Shown here: one piece after another, positions 1 to 8,655 of the stretch
Layout of the letters: each line of letters opens with the position of its first letter
How positions within the stretch are numbered: the first letter of the stretch is position 1
DNA from: Streptomyces yangpuensis
Lineage (GTDB): Bacteria > Actinomycetota > Actinomycetes > Streptomycetales > Streptomycetaceae
Assembly: GCF_001005295.1 (NCBI RefSeq)
Contig: NZ_LBMK01000002.1
Coordinates: forward strand, 1,456,378 to 1,520,377
Direction of reading: 5' to 3'
Length of the DNA stretch: 64,000 nucleotides
Notes under the pieces: model-generated
The model's database searches: none
What the model saw: only the letters and a program-made list of their open reading frames with translations
What the model was told of the DNA's origin: nothing
Translations under genes and position numbers: made by a program

Positions 1-59
1 GAGGATGGGGGGAGCGCCCGCCCCGGGGGCTGTAAGGGGGCAGAGCCCCGCAGCGAGCG

Positions 60-1442
60 TCAGCGGCAGCGACGCCCCTCGTTGATGCAGCTCACGGCCT
101 TGTTCATCAGGCCGTTCGACATCACGTTGATGAAGTCGCCGTGGTCGGTCACCGGCTTGTGGAGCTGCTCGGGGAAGCTGTCCACGGCGAAGCGGGCGCC
201 CGGCGACACCCCGTACACGATGCGCTGGACCAGCTGCGGAATGGGCTTGAAGCCGTTCTTGCAGCGGCCGTTGTTGTCCGCGAAGGCCACGTGGGTCCGG
301 TGGTTGGCGCTGTCGGCGTTCCGGCCGTCCCAGCAGCTCTGGAAGGTGAAGGTGCGCACCACGTCACTGCCCTTGGGGCAGATCGGGTACTTGTCCTTCA
401 GCTGGCGGTCCTCGAAGCCGGTGCAGCTCCAGGAGGCGTTGGCGTTGGCGTTGCCGTTGGAGAAGGCCTTGGCGTCACCCGTGATGATGCGCAGGAAGCG
501 GGGCATGGCCGTGACCTTGCCGGTGGGGTTCCCCTTGAAGTCGATCGTCACCTGCTTGGGCTGCAGGATCGTGCCGACGTTGCCGTCCTGGCCGCCGCCG
601 GGGGCCTTGGCGTCCCGCTCGGCCTTGCCGTCGCGCAGCCGCAGCACCGGCCAGTAGTAAGTGGACTGGTCGCCGTTGTTGCATGTCGTGCCGGCCCTGG
701 CGAGGCTGTCGTTGGTGGAGAAGGCGTCGGTGGACACGTTGCCCACGTAGTCGTGCATGTGGTGGGCGCCGTTGGAGACGCCGGGCGCGACGATGACGTT
801 GTCCGGGTTGAAGTGCTTGTTCTCGTTACGGCCGCACTGGACGCTGAAGGTGCCGGTGGAGGCGCCGCCCTGGGCCTTGGGCTTGCGGACGTTGGGGCGG
901 ACCTTGGTGATGTTCACGAAGTCGTTCTTCGCCGGACCGCTCTTGCTGCCGGCCGCGGCGGACTTGGCGTCGGCCCCGGCCTGCAGCGCCGCGGCGCCGG
1001 CCGCGCCGTCCTCCTCGGCCGGAGCCTTCTTCATCTCGCAGGAGGCCAGTGAGGCGATCTCCTTCGGGGGCTCGGCCACCCGGTCGATCGCGTCGGACAC
1101 GCCCTTGATGGTCTGCTCACGCTTGGCCTTGAGCTCGCCGAGCAGGGCGTTGCCCTGGGCCTCGCCGGCGGCGAGCCGCCGGTAGGCGTCCGCCACCTGG
1201 TCGTCCAGCTTGGCCAGGTTCGCGTCGACCTCGGCCTTGGCCTGCTCGGGTACCGAGGTGAGCTTGTCTCCCACGTCGGGGCAGTCGATCGTGGTCATCA
1301 ACTGTCCCTTGCGGTTGTCGTCCTGGCCCGCGGAGGCGTTGCCGGCGATGACGGCGACACCGCCGCCGCCCAGCACGAGCGCGGAGACCACTCCCACGAG
1401 CTTGGTCGACAACCGGGGGCGCTTGTGGCCCTTTTGACTCAT
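60..1442 (-). CDS. Secreted DUF1996 domain protein
   Basis: This 460-residue protein has a short basic N-terminus, then a hydrophobic signal segment (about residues 13-38, ending ...NASAG), so it is probably exported. Residues about 45-135 are a charged helical stretch, followed by an Ala/Gly/Lys-rich linker. Residues about 175-450 match DUF1996 as known from actinobacterial and fungal secreted proteins: the opening VNITKVRPNVRKP, the 'GAHHMHDYVGN' stretch, the paired cysteines and the 'FQSCWDGRNADSANHRTHVAF' region. Several conserved His and Asp residues suggest a carbohydrate- or metal-binding fold, but no activity is established for the family. The ATG start has a signal peptide directly behind it. 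The upstream neighbour at 1452 runs in the same direction with only 9 bases between them, so the two may be co-transcribed. Function unknown; family call is firm. Confidence 0.85.
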   Translation of the reverse strand: MSQKGHKRPRLSTKLVGVVSALVLGGGGVAVIAGNASAGQDDNRKGQLMTTIDCPDVGDKLTSVPEQAKAEVDANLAKLDDQVADAYRRLAAGEAQGNALLGELKAKREQTIKGVSDAIDRVAEPPKEIASLASCEMKKAPAEEDGAAGAAALQAGADAKSAAAGSKSGPAKNDFVNITKVRPNVRKPKAQGGASTGTFSVQCGRNENKHFNPDNVIVAPGVSNGAHHMHDYVGNVSTDAFSTNDSLARAGTTCNNGDQSTYYWPVLRLRDGKAERDAKAPGGGQDGNVGTILQPKQVTIDFKGNPTGKVTAMPRFLRIITGDAKAFSNGNANANASWSCTGFEDRQLKDKYPICPKGSDVVRTFTFQSCWDGRNADSANHRTHVAFADNNGRCKNGFKPIPQLVQRIVYGVSPGARFAVDSFPEQLHKPVTDHGDFINVMSNGLMNKAVSCINEGRRCR

Positions 1443-1451
1443 GCGATCACT

Positions 1452-2138
1452 TCACTTCGTCGGTGGGACATTGTCGGAGAGCCCGTCGAAGTCGACCAGC
1501 CCGGTGTCCTCGAGGACCGTGATGTGGTCCAGCACCGTGGCGTTGGCGGACGTGGCGAGGGCTCGCACCATGGAGTTGCGGGTCTGTGCCCGGATCCCGG
1601 CCAGCAGGCCGAACACCTTTCCGTGTGCTCGACGCAGCAGCTGGGTGAACAGTCGTTCGTATTCGTCTCCCTTGGCGCGGTTCATCTGGCTCAGCCAGTC
1701 CTGCTGTTGAGGGGAGGGCTGGTTGGGCAGGTCGATGCCGAGGGCCTGGCCGACCTGGATGGCCTGACGGTCCAGTTCGGTGTGGCCGTCCACGAGGTGA
1801 TCGCCGGCCGTGCGGATCGCGGGGCGCGTCCCGCGCTGCTGGGCCTGCCGCCCGGCGGGCAGCTCCCACAGCCCGGCGAGACGGACCTTGCGCACGAAGT
1901 CCCGGTCCGCGGCAGTCAGCGGACCGTACGCCGTGCTCACCGTTCCCAGGCCGTCGTCGTCGCCCGCTGCCGGAGCCGCGACGGCGGCCGAGGCCGAGGC
2001 TCGGTCGCCGAACTTGTCCACGGGGACCAGCAGGGCGATCAGGGTGAGCGCGAGCGCGGTGATGACGACGCCGCTCGCGATCGAGTACCGGGTGGCCATC
2101 GACCAGCCTCGGCTGCTTCTCCGCCGCAGTGACAGCAA
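1452..2138 (-). CDS. DUF4142 exported protein
   Basis: The protein has about 228 residues if translation starts at the TTG at 2138. I chose this start because an AAGGAGG ribosome site lies four bases upstream; the longer ATG start at 2192 would add a proline-rich tail with no ribosome site, and ATG 2099 is another option. A membrane/signal segment follows (ASGVVITALALTLIALLVPV), then an Ala/Gly linker and a helical DUF4142 domain with 'LTAADRDFVRKVRLAGLWELPAG', 'AGDHLVDGHTELDRQAIQVGQALG' and 'SMVRALATSANATVLDHITVLEDTGLV'. DUF4142 proteins are ferritin-like helical bundles of unknown role, exported or anchored outside the membrane. It sits just upstream of the secreted DUF1996 gene and is probably in one transcript with it. 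Confidence 0.82.
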   Translation of the reverse strand: MLSLRRRSSRGWSMATRYSIASGVVITALALTLIALLVPVDKFGDRASASAAVAAPAAGDDDGLGTVSTAYGPLTAADRDFVRKVRLAGLWELPAGRQAQQRGTRPAIRTAGDHLVDGHTELDRQAIQVGQALGIDLPNQPSPQQQDWLSQMNRAKGDEYERLFTQLLRRAHGKVFGLLAGIRAQTRNSMVRALATSANATVLDHITVLEDTGLVDFDGLSDNVPPTK

Positions 2139-2794
2139 TGTGCCTCCTTGCTCCGTGGGGCCGGGAGGTGGCGGGGCAGGGAGTTTCCGCAAGCGTGGTG
2201 CGGTGCAACACCCGCATTCCCGGGGGTGTCACGGGACGGTAGTGCCCGGGGTGACGCGCCCACCGGAGGACATCACCATCGGATAAACACTCCGGCGAGT
2301 CCTGGAAAGGCTGATATCTTGCGCGCGCACCCCCTGATGCGGGCCGACGCGGCTCGTGCCGGGTGTTCCGCCCTGCGCGCCGTGTCCTGTGTGCCCTCTG
2401 CGTGCCGTGTCCTGCGTGCTCTGACCTGTGCGCCGTGTCCTGTGCCCCGCTCCACGCGGGAGGCGGCTGCCCGGGGGACGGCGCCGCGTAGCGCGCGGCG
2501 GTCGCCACCGCGCGCTCGTGCAGGGATTCGCGCAACCACCGCGGGGCGAGGACCTCCGCGCTAGGGGCCGGCTGCCACAGCGCCCATTCGGCGTGCCGCG
2601 CGTCCTGGAAGGAGACGTCCAGCCGCAGCCGGCCGTCCGCCTCGGTCTCCTCGGCGAGGACGGCCGGCGCGCTGCCCGCCAGATCCTCCCGCCGCGCCGG
2701 GTCCACCCTGGGCCCGGGGGCGCGGGGGCCCAGGGGCGCGGGCCCGCGACGGCTCGCGCCCCCGGATCGTCCCGCGCCCCCGGACCGTCCCGGA
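2139..2794. other. 656-base interval with only a gene remnant and short repeats
   Basis: Apart from the WYL remnant at 2530-2706 no gene is visible. Bases about 2376-2444 hold three imperfect copies of a GCGCCGTGTCCTGTG-like unit spaced about 25 bases apart. The rest (2707-2794) is C/G-rich low-complexity sequence just after the sigma-factor stop. Confidence 0.6.
2530..2706 (-). pseudogene. Remnant of a WYL-family regulator (C-terminal WCX part only)
   Basis: On the minus strand a frame reads 'AVLAEETEADGRLRLDVSF', then 'HAEWALWQ', 'AEVLAPRWLRESLHERAVATAARY'. This is the usual end of a YafY/WYL transcription regulator (the WCX extension). The helix-turn-helix and WYL core that should precede it are absent: upstream is low-complexity Gly/Pro/Arg sequence, then the sigma-factor stop. 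Downstream the frame does not stop at the normal position but runs on as low-complexity sequence into the DUF4142 gene. Both ends are therefore lost, and it is best read as a decayed gene fragment. Confidence 0.6.
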
Positions 2795-3493
2795 TCAGGC
2801 GGGCGAAGCCGCGAGCACCGCCTCGCGCGTGCGCCGCGGGGCCCGTTCGCCCCGCGCGGCCGGGGCCTCCGGCTCCGGCGCGGCCGTGGGGGCGTCGGTC
2901 AGCAGCGCGACGAGGGAGGTCCGGGCCCGGGCCACGCGGGAGCGGACCGTGCCGATCGGGCATCCGACGGCCTCGGCCGCCTCCGCGTAGGGGAGGCCGA
3001 GCAACTGCGTGAGGACGAAGGCCTCCCGGCGTTCGGCCGGGATCGCGGCCAGCAGCTCCGCCAGCGCGATGCCGTCCTCGAAGCCCGGTACGTCGTACGG
3101 CTGGGCCTGCTCGGCGGCCGTCTGCCAGTCGCAGCGGTCCGACAGTCTCGGCCGGGCGGCGGCGTGGCGCAGGCTGTCCACGACGGTGCGCCGCGCTATG
3201 GACAGCAGCCAGGTACGTGCGGAGGAACGGCCCTCGAACCGGTGGAGGCTCGCGAGCGCCCGCAGGAACACGTCCTGGGTGAGGTCGTCGGCGGCCTGGG
3301 TGTCGGCGCTCAGATAGGCGACGTAGCGCCAGACGTCGCGGTGGAGGGCGCGCACGAAGCGGTCCGTCTTCGCGCGGTCGCCGTCGCGGGCGGCGAGCGC
3401 CAGCCGGGTCACCGCCGCGTCGGAGGCCGCGGTGTGCCGGGCGGGACGCTCGCCGGTGGTACAGGACTGGGGGGTCGTCAGGGCAGGGGTCAT
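2795..3493 (-). CDS. ECF-family RNA polymerase sigma factor
   Basis: This protein of about 232 residues has sigma region 2 near residues 45-115 ('VRALHRDVWRYVAYLSADTQ', 'ADDLTQDVFLRALASLHRFEG', 'SARTWLLSIARRTVVDSLRH') and region 4.2 near 155-210 ('AIPAERREAFVLTQLLGLPYAEAAEAVG', 'IGTVRSRVARAR'), with no regions 1 or 3, as expected for an extracytoplasmic-function sigma factor. It resembles the SigC-type group. I prefer the ATG at 3493 because AAGGA lies about nine bases upstream; a TTG at 3499 is also in frame. No anti-sigma gene with a zinc-binding motif is adjacent. The nearest upstream gene on the same strand encodes a His/Met-rich membrane protein, which may be its partner or target. The C-terminus is a disordered Ala/Pro/Arg tail. 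Confidence 0.88.
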   Translation of the reverse strand: MTPALTTPQSCTTGERPARHTAASDAAVTRLALAARDGDRAKTDRFVRALHRDVWRYVAYLSADTQAADDLTQDVFLRALASLHRFEGRSSARTWLLSIARRTVVDSLRHAAARPRLSDRCDWQTAAEQAQPYDVPGFEDGIALAELLAAIPAERREAFVLTQLLGLPYAEAAEAVGCPIGTVRSRVARARTSLVALLTDAPTAAPEPEAPAARGERAPRRTREAVLAASPA

Positions 3494-3733
3494 CGCCAAA
3501 GGTCCTTATGTGCAAGGGGAGTCCGGCGTCGCGCGGAGGGCGGGGCCGGTGAGGGGCACGGCCTGCCCGAGGGCACGGCCGAGGGCCCGAGGCACGGCAT
3601 CCACGTGACACATGCGGTGCACGGAGTACGTCGGGGACGCGTCAGGTGCACGTGAGACATGCGCAGTGCGCGAGGTGCGCGAGGTGTGCGCAGGATCGGT
3701 CGCGTACGCGGATGCGGCTCGGGTGACCAGCTG

Positions 3734-4462
3734 TCAGAGGACAGCGGTCGCCGTCGGCGGACCCCGGGTGGTGATGGCGTGGACGAGGAACAGCTGCCGC
3801 GGTGCGTGTGTCCGGCGCCGCCGGCGCACTCGCGGGCGCGGCCGGTGCGCCGGCGCGACGGTGCTGAGCAACAGGCGCAGCGGCGCCCGCAGTCGGGCGG
3901 CCACGGCGCGCACCACCCGGAAGAGGCCGCGCTCGCCGTGGGCGAGCCACAGTCCGCACAGCACGGCCGCCAGCAGGTGGGCGAGCACCATCCCGGCCGG
4001 TGACATCAACAGCACGGGCATGGCCGAGGACTCGTGCCCGGCGCCCGCCATGTGTCCGCCAACGGCCATGTGCCCGGCGGCCGGGGCGGCCACCGTCGCG
4101 TGCAGGGCGTGATGCGCGTGGCCGGCGGCTTCCGCTCCCGCCGTTCCGTCCGGCATCGCCGGCAGCGCCGTCATGGCCGGCCCGGCAGGCGGCGCCAGGG
4201 ACTGGGCCAGGGAGAACCCCGAGTGGAGCACCGTCTGTACGGCGACGGCGGTGACCGTGACGGCGAGGATCCCGCGCTCACGGCCGGCGAGGGACCAGGC
4301 CGTCCCCGCGGTCGCCACGAACCCGGAGGACAACGCCCACCAGGGCACCGGGGCACCCGACATGAGCATGTGTCCGGTCGCCGCGAGCAGCACACAGAGG
4401 GCTGCGAACATCGCAGCCCGAAGGGCGCGTAAACAGCGGACCGGCTCCATGGCGGGGCTCAT
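3734..4462 (-). CDS. His/Met-rich integral membrane protein, possibly copper-related
   Basis: This protein of about 242 residues has four or five hydrophobic segments (AAMFAALCVLLAATGHMLM, a Trp/Ala segment, GILAVTVTAVAVQTVLHSGFS, and VLLMSPAGMVLAHLLAAVLCGLWLA) and an Arg-rich basic C-terminus. Between the third and fourth segments lies a loop dense in His and Met ('GHAHHALHATVAAPAAGHMAVGGHMAGAGHESSAMP'-type, about residues 110-150). Such loops are known from copper-handling membrane proteins, so a copper role is an inference only. The start at ATG 4462 is chosen because GGGAGG lies 11 bases upstream and the membrane part begins soon after; a longer frame opens at 4531. It precedes the ECF sigma gene on the same strand with a 240-base gap. 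I do not recognise a named family with certainty. Confidence 0.6.
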   Translation of the reverse strand: MSPAMEPVRCLRALRAAMFAALCVLLAATGHMLMSGAPVPWWALSSGFVATAGTAWSLAGRERGILAVTVTAVAVQTVLHSGFSLAQSLAPPAGPAMTALPAMPDGTAGAEAAGHAHHALHATVAAPAAGHMAVGGHMAGAGHESSAMPVLLMSPAGMVLAHLLAAVLCGLWLAHGERGLFRVVRAVAARLRAPLRLLLSTVAPAHRPRPRVRRRRRTHAPRQLFLVHAITTRGPPTATAVL

Positions 4463-4656
4463 CCTCGCACCGGCCTCCCGAGCCGCACACCGGGGTACGC
4501 ACTTCCGGACAAGATTCCGCGGACCCACCATGTCACAGCAGGGCCGCCTGCCTCATGTGGTGCAGGGCACAGCGGAACGCGGGAACCTGCCCGCCGTTCC
4601 ACCCGACTGCTTACCCGGTCCATCGAGCGGTTCAACGTCCCGGGAAGGGAGACTTC

Positions 4657-5871
4657 GTGGCGTCGGAGGGAACGGCGACGGCATCGCCGACGGAGAAGGA
4701 CGGCGGTGCGGGCCGGGGGCTGACGGCGCTCCTCACCGGCGCCATGGCGTTCTCGATGCTGCAACTGTTCCTGCTCGGGGCGCTCGGTCCGCGACTCGTG
4801 ACCGAACTCGGCCTCTCACCGGCCCTGTTGGGGCTGACCACCACGATCGGGTTCGGGACGGCCGCCGCCCTGTCCCCGGCCGGGGGCCGGATCGTGGACC
4901 GGATCGGGCCCCGGCGCTCGCTGGTCGCCCTGCTCCTCCTCTCCGCCGCGGCGCTCGCCCTGATCGGCGCCGCCCCCGGCGCCGGCCTGCTGCTGGCCGC
5001 CGTCGCACTGGGCGGCGTACCGCAGGCGCTCGCCAACCCGGCCACCAACAAGGCTGTGCTGCGGGCCGTTCCGCCCGCCCGGCGGGGCGCCGTCACGGGG
5101 CTGAAGCAGTCCGGCGTCCAGCTCGGCGCCTTCGCGGCCGGAGCGCCGCTGGCGGCCCTCGCGGGCGGAATCGGCTGGCGGGGCGCGGTGTGGACGGGCG
5201 CCGCGGCGGCCCTGCTCACCGGCCTGTGGGCGCTGCGGGTGCTCCCGGCGGACCCTCCGGCTCCGCCGGCCGGCCCCCGTACGGAACTCGTCCCGCGCGG
5301 GATGGTGGCCTGGCTGGCCGCCTTCTCGCTGTTCCTCGGCGCGGGAATCGCCTCCGTCAACACCTACCTCGCCCTCTTCGGCGCGCAGCGCCTCGGCATG
5401 GGGCCGACGACGGCTGGCGCGCTGGTCGCCGTGCTGGGGGTGGCCGGGATCGCCGGCCGGGTGGGCTGGTCCAAGGCGGCCCGGCCGGGGCGTGCCGAAT
5501 GGCTCCCCGGCCGGCTCGCGTGCGGTGCGCTGGGCGCGGCGGCCCTGCTGGGCGCCTCCCTCGTGGTGGGCCCGCTGGTGTGGTTCGGCGCGGTCGCCGT
5601 CGGGGTGTTCGCCGTGTCCGGCAACGCCGTCTCGATGGTGCTGGTCCTTCAGCGGGCCGCCCCCGGCCGGGCCGGCCAGGACTCCGCGCTGGTCGCGGCC
5701 GGGTTCTTCGCCGGATTCGCCCTGGGGCCACCGCTGTTCGGCCTGCTCGCGCAGAGCGGACGGTACGGGCCGGGGTGGCTGCTGGTGGCGGCGGAGTTCG
5801 CGGCGGCGGCCGCCGTCGGGTTCCTCTGGGCGGTACGCGACCGGCGGCGAGGCCCGGAGCGGGCGGCGTGA
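4657..5871 (+). CDS. MFS transporter
   Basis: This 404-residue protein starts at GTG 4657, six bases after a GGGAAGGGAG ribosome site. It shows twelve hydrophobic segments. The major-facilitator signature is clear after helix 2 ('PAGGRIVDRIGPRRS') and helix 4/5 contains 'NPATNKAVLRAVPPARRGAVTGLKQSGVQLGAF', the usual form for small-molecule or drug/sugar exporters of the CynX/YbfB type. The second half repeats the pattern ('MGPTTAGALVAVLGVAGIAGRVGWSKAA'). The substrate cannot be read from sequence. The stop overlaps the GTG start of the next gene (GTGA), so the two are translationally coupled and the hydrolase downstream may act on what this protein carries. Confidence 0.85.
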   Translation: MASEGTATASPTEKDGGAGRGLTALLTGAMAFSMLQLFLLGALGPRLVTELGLSPALLGLTTTIGFGTAAALSPAGGRIVDRIGPRRSLVALLLLSAAALALIGAAPGAGLLLAAVALGGVPQALANPATNKAVLRAVPPARRGAVTGLKQSGVQLGAFAAGAPLAALAGGIGWRGAVWTGAAAALLTGLWALRVLPADPPAPPAGPRTELVPRGMVAWLAAFSLFLGAGIASVNTYLALFGAQRLGMGPTTAGALVAVLGVAGIAGRVGWSKAARPGRAEWLPGRLACGALGAAALLGASLVVGPLVWFGAVAVGVFAVSGNAVSMVLVLQRAAPGRAGQDSALVAAGFFAGFALGPPLFGLLAQSGRYGPGWLLVAAEFAAAAAVGFLWAVRDRRRGPERAA

Positions 5872-7016
5872 GCGGGGTGGGAGGCGTGGGCGGCATGAAC
5901 GGCGGGAGCGGGACGGCCGGCGAGGGCGGCGAGGGGAGTGGGCCTACGGGCCGGGCGCTGGCCGCGGTGATGGCACGGGTGGCGGTGACCGCGGCCGAGG
6001 TGGGCCCGCGCTTCCCGCTGTACGCCGACCCCGCCGACGGGCGGTGGACCACGACCGGCCGGGGCTCGTGGACCGGAGGTTTCTGGGCCGGACTGCTCTG
6101 GCTGCGGGCGCGGTACACCGGAGCCGGGCACGACCGGCGGGCCGCCGCCGCGTGCACGGCCCGGCTCGCACCGTGGACCGCGGCCGACACCGCCACGCGC
6201 GGGCTCATCCTCTGGTACGGGACCGCCGCGGCCGGTGACGACGCCGCAGCCGCGGCGCTCCGGGCCCGGGCGGCCGGGGCCTGCCTGTCGGCCTGGGACC
6301 CGGAGCTCGGGATCCTGCCCTGGGGCGACGCCCTGGGCGGCCCCCGCCTGCTGGCCCGGGTGGACGCCGTACCCGGCACGGTGCCGCTCCTGGCGGCTGC
6401 CGGGCCCGGCGGGGCGGCCGCGGCGGCCGCCCATCTCCACCGGCACCTGGACCTCTGTCTCGACGGGACCGGCGACCCGTGGTTCCGGCCGGCCCTGATC
6501 CACGATGCGGCCACCGGCGGCTGGCGGCCCTGCGAGGACCCGCCGCCCGGCTGGAGCCGCGGGCGGGCCTGGCTGCTCCTGGCGGTCGCCGACGCGATGC
6601 TCCAACCGGAGCTCAGCGCGGGGGAGTTCACCCGCCTCTCCGAGGCGGCCACCCTGCTGACCACGCGTGGCGGGGTGCTGACCGGCCCTCCGGTCCCGCC
6701 CGCCGACACCGCCTGCCCGGACGGTCCCCCCGACACCTCGGCCGCCGCGATCACGGCGGTGGCCCTGCTGAAACTGGCCCGCACCCCCGGCCCCCGCGCG
6801 GAGCAGTACGCGCTCCGCGCCGCGGAGGTCCTCGACCACCTCACCCGCAACCACCTCACCCCCGAGGGCGGCCCCCGCCCGCCCGGCATGCTGCTGGACG
6901 GCTGCTACGACGCGGCGAAGGGCCTGGCGGTCCGCCACGAACTCGTCTGGGGCGACTTCTTCCTGGCCCTCGCCCTGACCGCCCTGCACGGCCTCGTCGA
7001 CATCACCCGTTCATAG
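5868..7016 (+). CDS. GH88-like (unsaturated glucuronyl hydrolase-type) protein
   Basis: From the GTG at 5868, which overlaps the upstream TGA, the protein has 382 residues; in-frame GTGs at 5877 and 5886 and an ATG at 5895 are alternatives because the first nine codons are Gly/Val-rich. It has the six-hairpin (alpha/alpha)6 pattern of GH88/GH105: 'GSWTGGFWAGLLWLRARYTG' near residue 65, 'GWSRGRAWLLLAVADA' near residue 225, 'DTSAAAITAVALLKLA' near residue 295 and 'WGDFFLALALTALHG' at the end. GH88 enzymes remove unsaturated uronic acids from lyase-cut polysaccharides in the cytoplasm. I could not place the two catalytic aspartates with certainty, so the activity is tentative. Coupling to an MFS transporter supports a role in taking up or exporting an oligosaccharide. 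Confidence 0.72.
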   Translation: MSGVGGVGGMNGGSGTAGEGGEGSGPTGRALAAVMARVAVTAAEVGPRFPLYADPADGRWTTTGRGSWTGGFWAGLLWLRARYTGAGHDRRAAAACTARLAPWTAADTATRGLILWYGTAAAGDDAAAAALRARAAGACLSAWDPELGILPWGDALGGPRLLARVDAVPGTVPLLAAAGPGGAAAAAAHLHRHLDLCLDGTGDPWFRPALIHDAATGGWRPCEDPPPGWSRGRAWLLLAVADAMLQPELSAGEFTRLSEAATLLTTRGGVLTGPPVPPADTACPDGPPDTSAAAITAVALLKLARTPGPRAEQYALRAAEVLDHLTRNHLTPEGGPRPPGMLLDGCYDAAKGLAVRHELVWGDFFLALALTALHGLVDITRS

Positions 7017-7064
7017 GGGGCGCCTGCGGGTCCGGCCGACGGGGGTCCGGGGGTGGGGAGCTGA

Positions 7065-7370
7065 CGGGGCGGCAGGGTCACGACTCCGTATCCGATTGCA
7101 GAACGGAGGGAGAGAGCCGCTTCCGGCCCGGTCGACGTCCCCGTCGCGCCGTCCGAGCCCGCGAAGAAGAAGGGCACCCTGGGGAAGAGGATCCTCGGTG
7201 TCGTCGTGGCGATCGCTGTCGCCCTCTTCTGGCGCCTGGGCCTTCCCCACCTGACGGGCGAGGCCCCCGTGCACGACCTCGACACGTGCCAGGGCGTGGC
7301 CGATGTGGCGCTCGCGCAGCAGCCCGAGACGGACAAGTCCGTCCTCTGTATGGAGCCCGTCAGGAACTGA
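7065..7370 (+). pseudogene. Small membrane-protein frame with no start codon
   Basis: An open frame ends at TGA 7368-7370 and reads '...EPAKKKGTLGKRILGVVVAIAV' followed by 'DTCQGVADVALAQQPETDKSVLC'. It looks like a small protein with a basic stretch, one membrane segment and two cysteines, and its codon use fits coding sequence. An in-frame TGA lies at 7062-7064 and no ATG, GTG, TTG or CTG start with a ribosome site occurs after it, although a GGAGGG sequence sits at 7105-7110. Either the 5' end has been lost or a non-standard start is used. It overlaps the 3' end of the convergent acyl-CoA dehydrogenase gene by 11 bases. I do not recognise the family. Confidence 0.45.
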
Positions 7371-8655
7371 CGCCCTGCCCGTTCGGGCCGTAGGCGCGCA
7401 GCACGCGGCGGGCCACCGCGGTGATGTGGAGTTCGTCCGGGCCGTCGAGGATGCGGGCTGCGCGGCCGGTGCGGAAGAGGGCCGGGAGCGGGGTGTCCGG
7501 GCCGAGGCCGGCGGCCCCGTGGACCTGGATCGCGCAGTCCGCGACCTGCTGGAGCATGCGCGCCGCGGCAACCTTGGCGAGCCCGACCTCCGTACGCGCG
7601 TCCCGTCCGGCGGCGATGAGCGCCACCGCCTCCCGGACCAGGGGGCGAGTGGTGCGCAGTGCGAGCAGGGCGTCGAAGACATGTGCCTGCACCAGCTGTT
7701 GCTCGGCGAGCGGGCCGCGCGAGCCGCCGCGGGTCGCGGCCCGCTCGCACATCAGGTCGAAGGCCCGCTGCGCCTGGCCGAGCCACCGCAGGCAGCGCAG
7801 CGTACGGCCGAGCGCGAGCCGTTCACCGGCGATGGCCAGGGCCTCGCCGGGCTCGCCGAGGAGGTGGTCGGCGGGCACCCGTACCCCGTCGAGGGCGATC
7901 TCGTACTGTCCCGTGGCGCCCAGCACGGGAAGTTCGCGCACCACGCGGAAGCCGGCCGCGCCGGTGGGCACGAGCAGCAGCGACAGCCCCTCGCGGTCCC
8001 CGTCCGCGCCGGAGGTACGGGCCATCACGGTCACCAGGTCGGCATCCGCCGCGCCCGAGGTGAACCACTTGCGGCCGGTGACCAGCCAGCCGCCGTCGGG
8101 GCGCCGTTCGGCGCGGGTCGTGGTCCGCAGCGGGTCGGTGCCGGGCACCCCCGGCTCGGTCATCGCGTAGCAGGTACGGATCTCCCCGGCGACCAGCCGC
8201 TTCAGGTACGCCTCGCGGACGCCGGGCCGCCCGTACCGCGCCAGCATCGTCACGTCGAGCAGTGGGGCCGACCCCAGCGCGGCCGGGCCGTGGTCACTGG
8301 CCCCCTCGGCCTCGGCCAGCTCGGCGTAGGCCTCGAAGGAGAGCCCGCCGCCGCCCAGTCCGGCGGGGAGCGGCAGGGCCCAGAGCCCCTCGGCCCGCGC
8401 CTCGGCACGCAGCGCGGCCAGCACCTCGCCGGCCACGGGCCCGCCCCCGTCCAGCATGGACTCCCGGGGGAACACCCGCTCCCGGACGAACCGGCCGACC
8501 CGCTCCCGCAGCGCCACCGCCCGAGACTCCCGGCCCGCGCCCCCCGCGCCCACCGCGCCCGCGCCCCCGGCGTCGGCCAAGGCACCGGCACCGGTACCGC
8601 CCACGGCACTGCCCACGGCTTCGGCATCGGCCCTGTTCGTGCGGGGATCTTTCAC
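7360..8655 (-). CDS. Acyl-CoA dehydrogenase
   Basis: This 431-residue flavoprotein is predicted to form an alpha,beta double bond in an acyl-CoA using FAD. The start is GTG 8655, six bases after a GAGGAGG ribosome site; the frame is open further upstream but without one. After a low-complexity Gly/Ala N-terminus come the helical N-terminal domain ('LGGGGLSFEAYAELAEAEGASDHG'), the FAD-binding middle strand ('CYAMTEPGVPGTDP', 'WLVTGRKWFTSGAADADLVTVMART') and the C-terminal helical domain ('QVHGAAGLGPDTPLPALFR'). It most resembles the long-chain/FadE-like or carnitine-operon CaiA-type enzymes. It is transcribed divergently from the CoA-transferase/ligase pair across a 202-base promoter region, which suggests one pathway. 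The substrate is unknown. Confidence 0.9.
   Translation of the reverse strand: MKDPRTNRADAEAVGSAVGGTGAGALADAGGAGAVGAGGAGRESRAVALRERVGRFVRERVFPRESMLDGGGPVAGEVLAALRAEARAEGLWALPLPAGLGGGGLSFEAYAELAEAEGASDHGPAALGSAPLLDVTMLARYGRPGVREAYLKRLVAGEIRTCYAMTEPGVPGTDPLRTTTRAERRPDGGWLVTGRKWFTSGAADADLVTVMARTSGADGDREGLSLLLVPTGAAGFRVVRELPVLGATGQYEIALDGVRVPADHLLGEPGEALAIAGERLALGRTLRCLRWLGQAQRAFDLMCERAATRGGSRGPLAEQQLVQAHVFDALLALRTTRPLVREAVALIAAGRDARTEVGLAKVAAARMLQQVADCAIQVHGAAGLGPDTPLPALFRTGRAARILDGPDELHITAVARRVLRAYGPNGQGVSS

Noticed and set aside
141..1052. 303-residue plus-strand frame opposite the DUF1996 gene
   Set aside because: It is a shadow of the minus-strand gene, rich in Val/Gly/Ala, with no family likeness or ribosome site.
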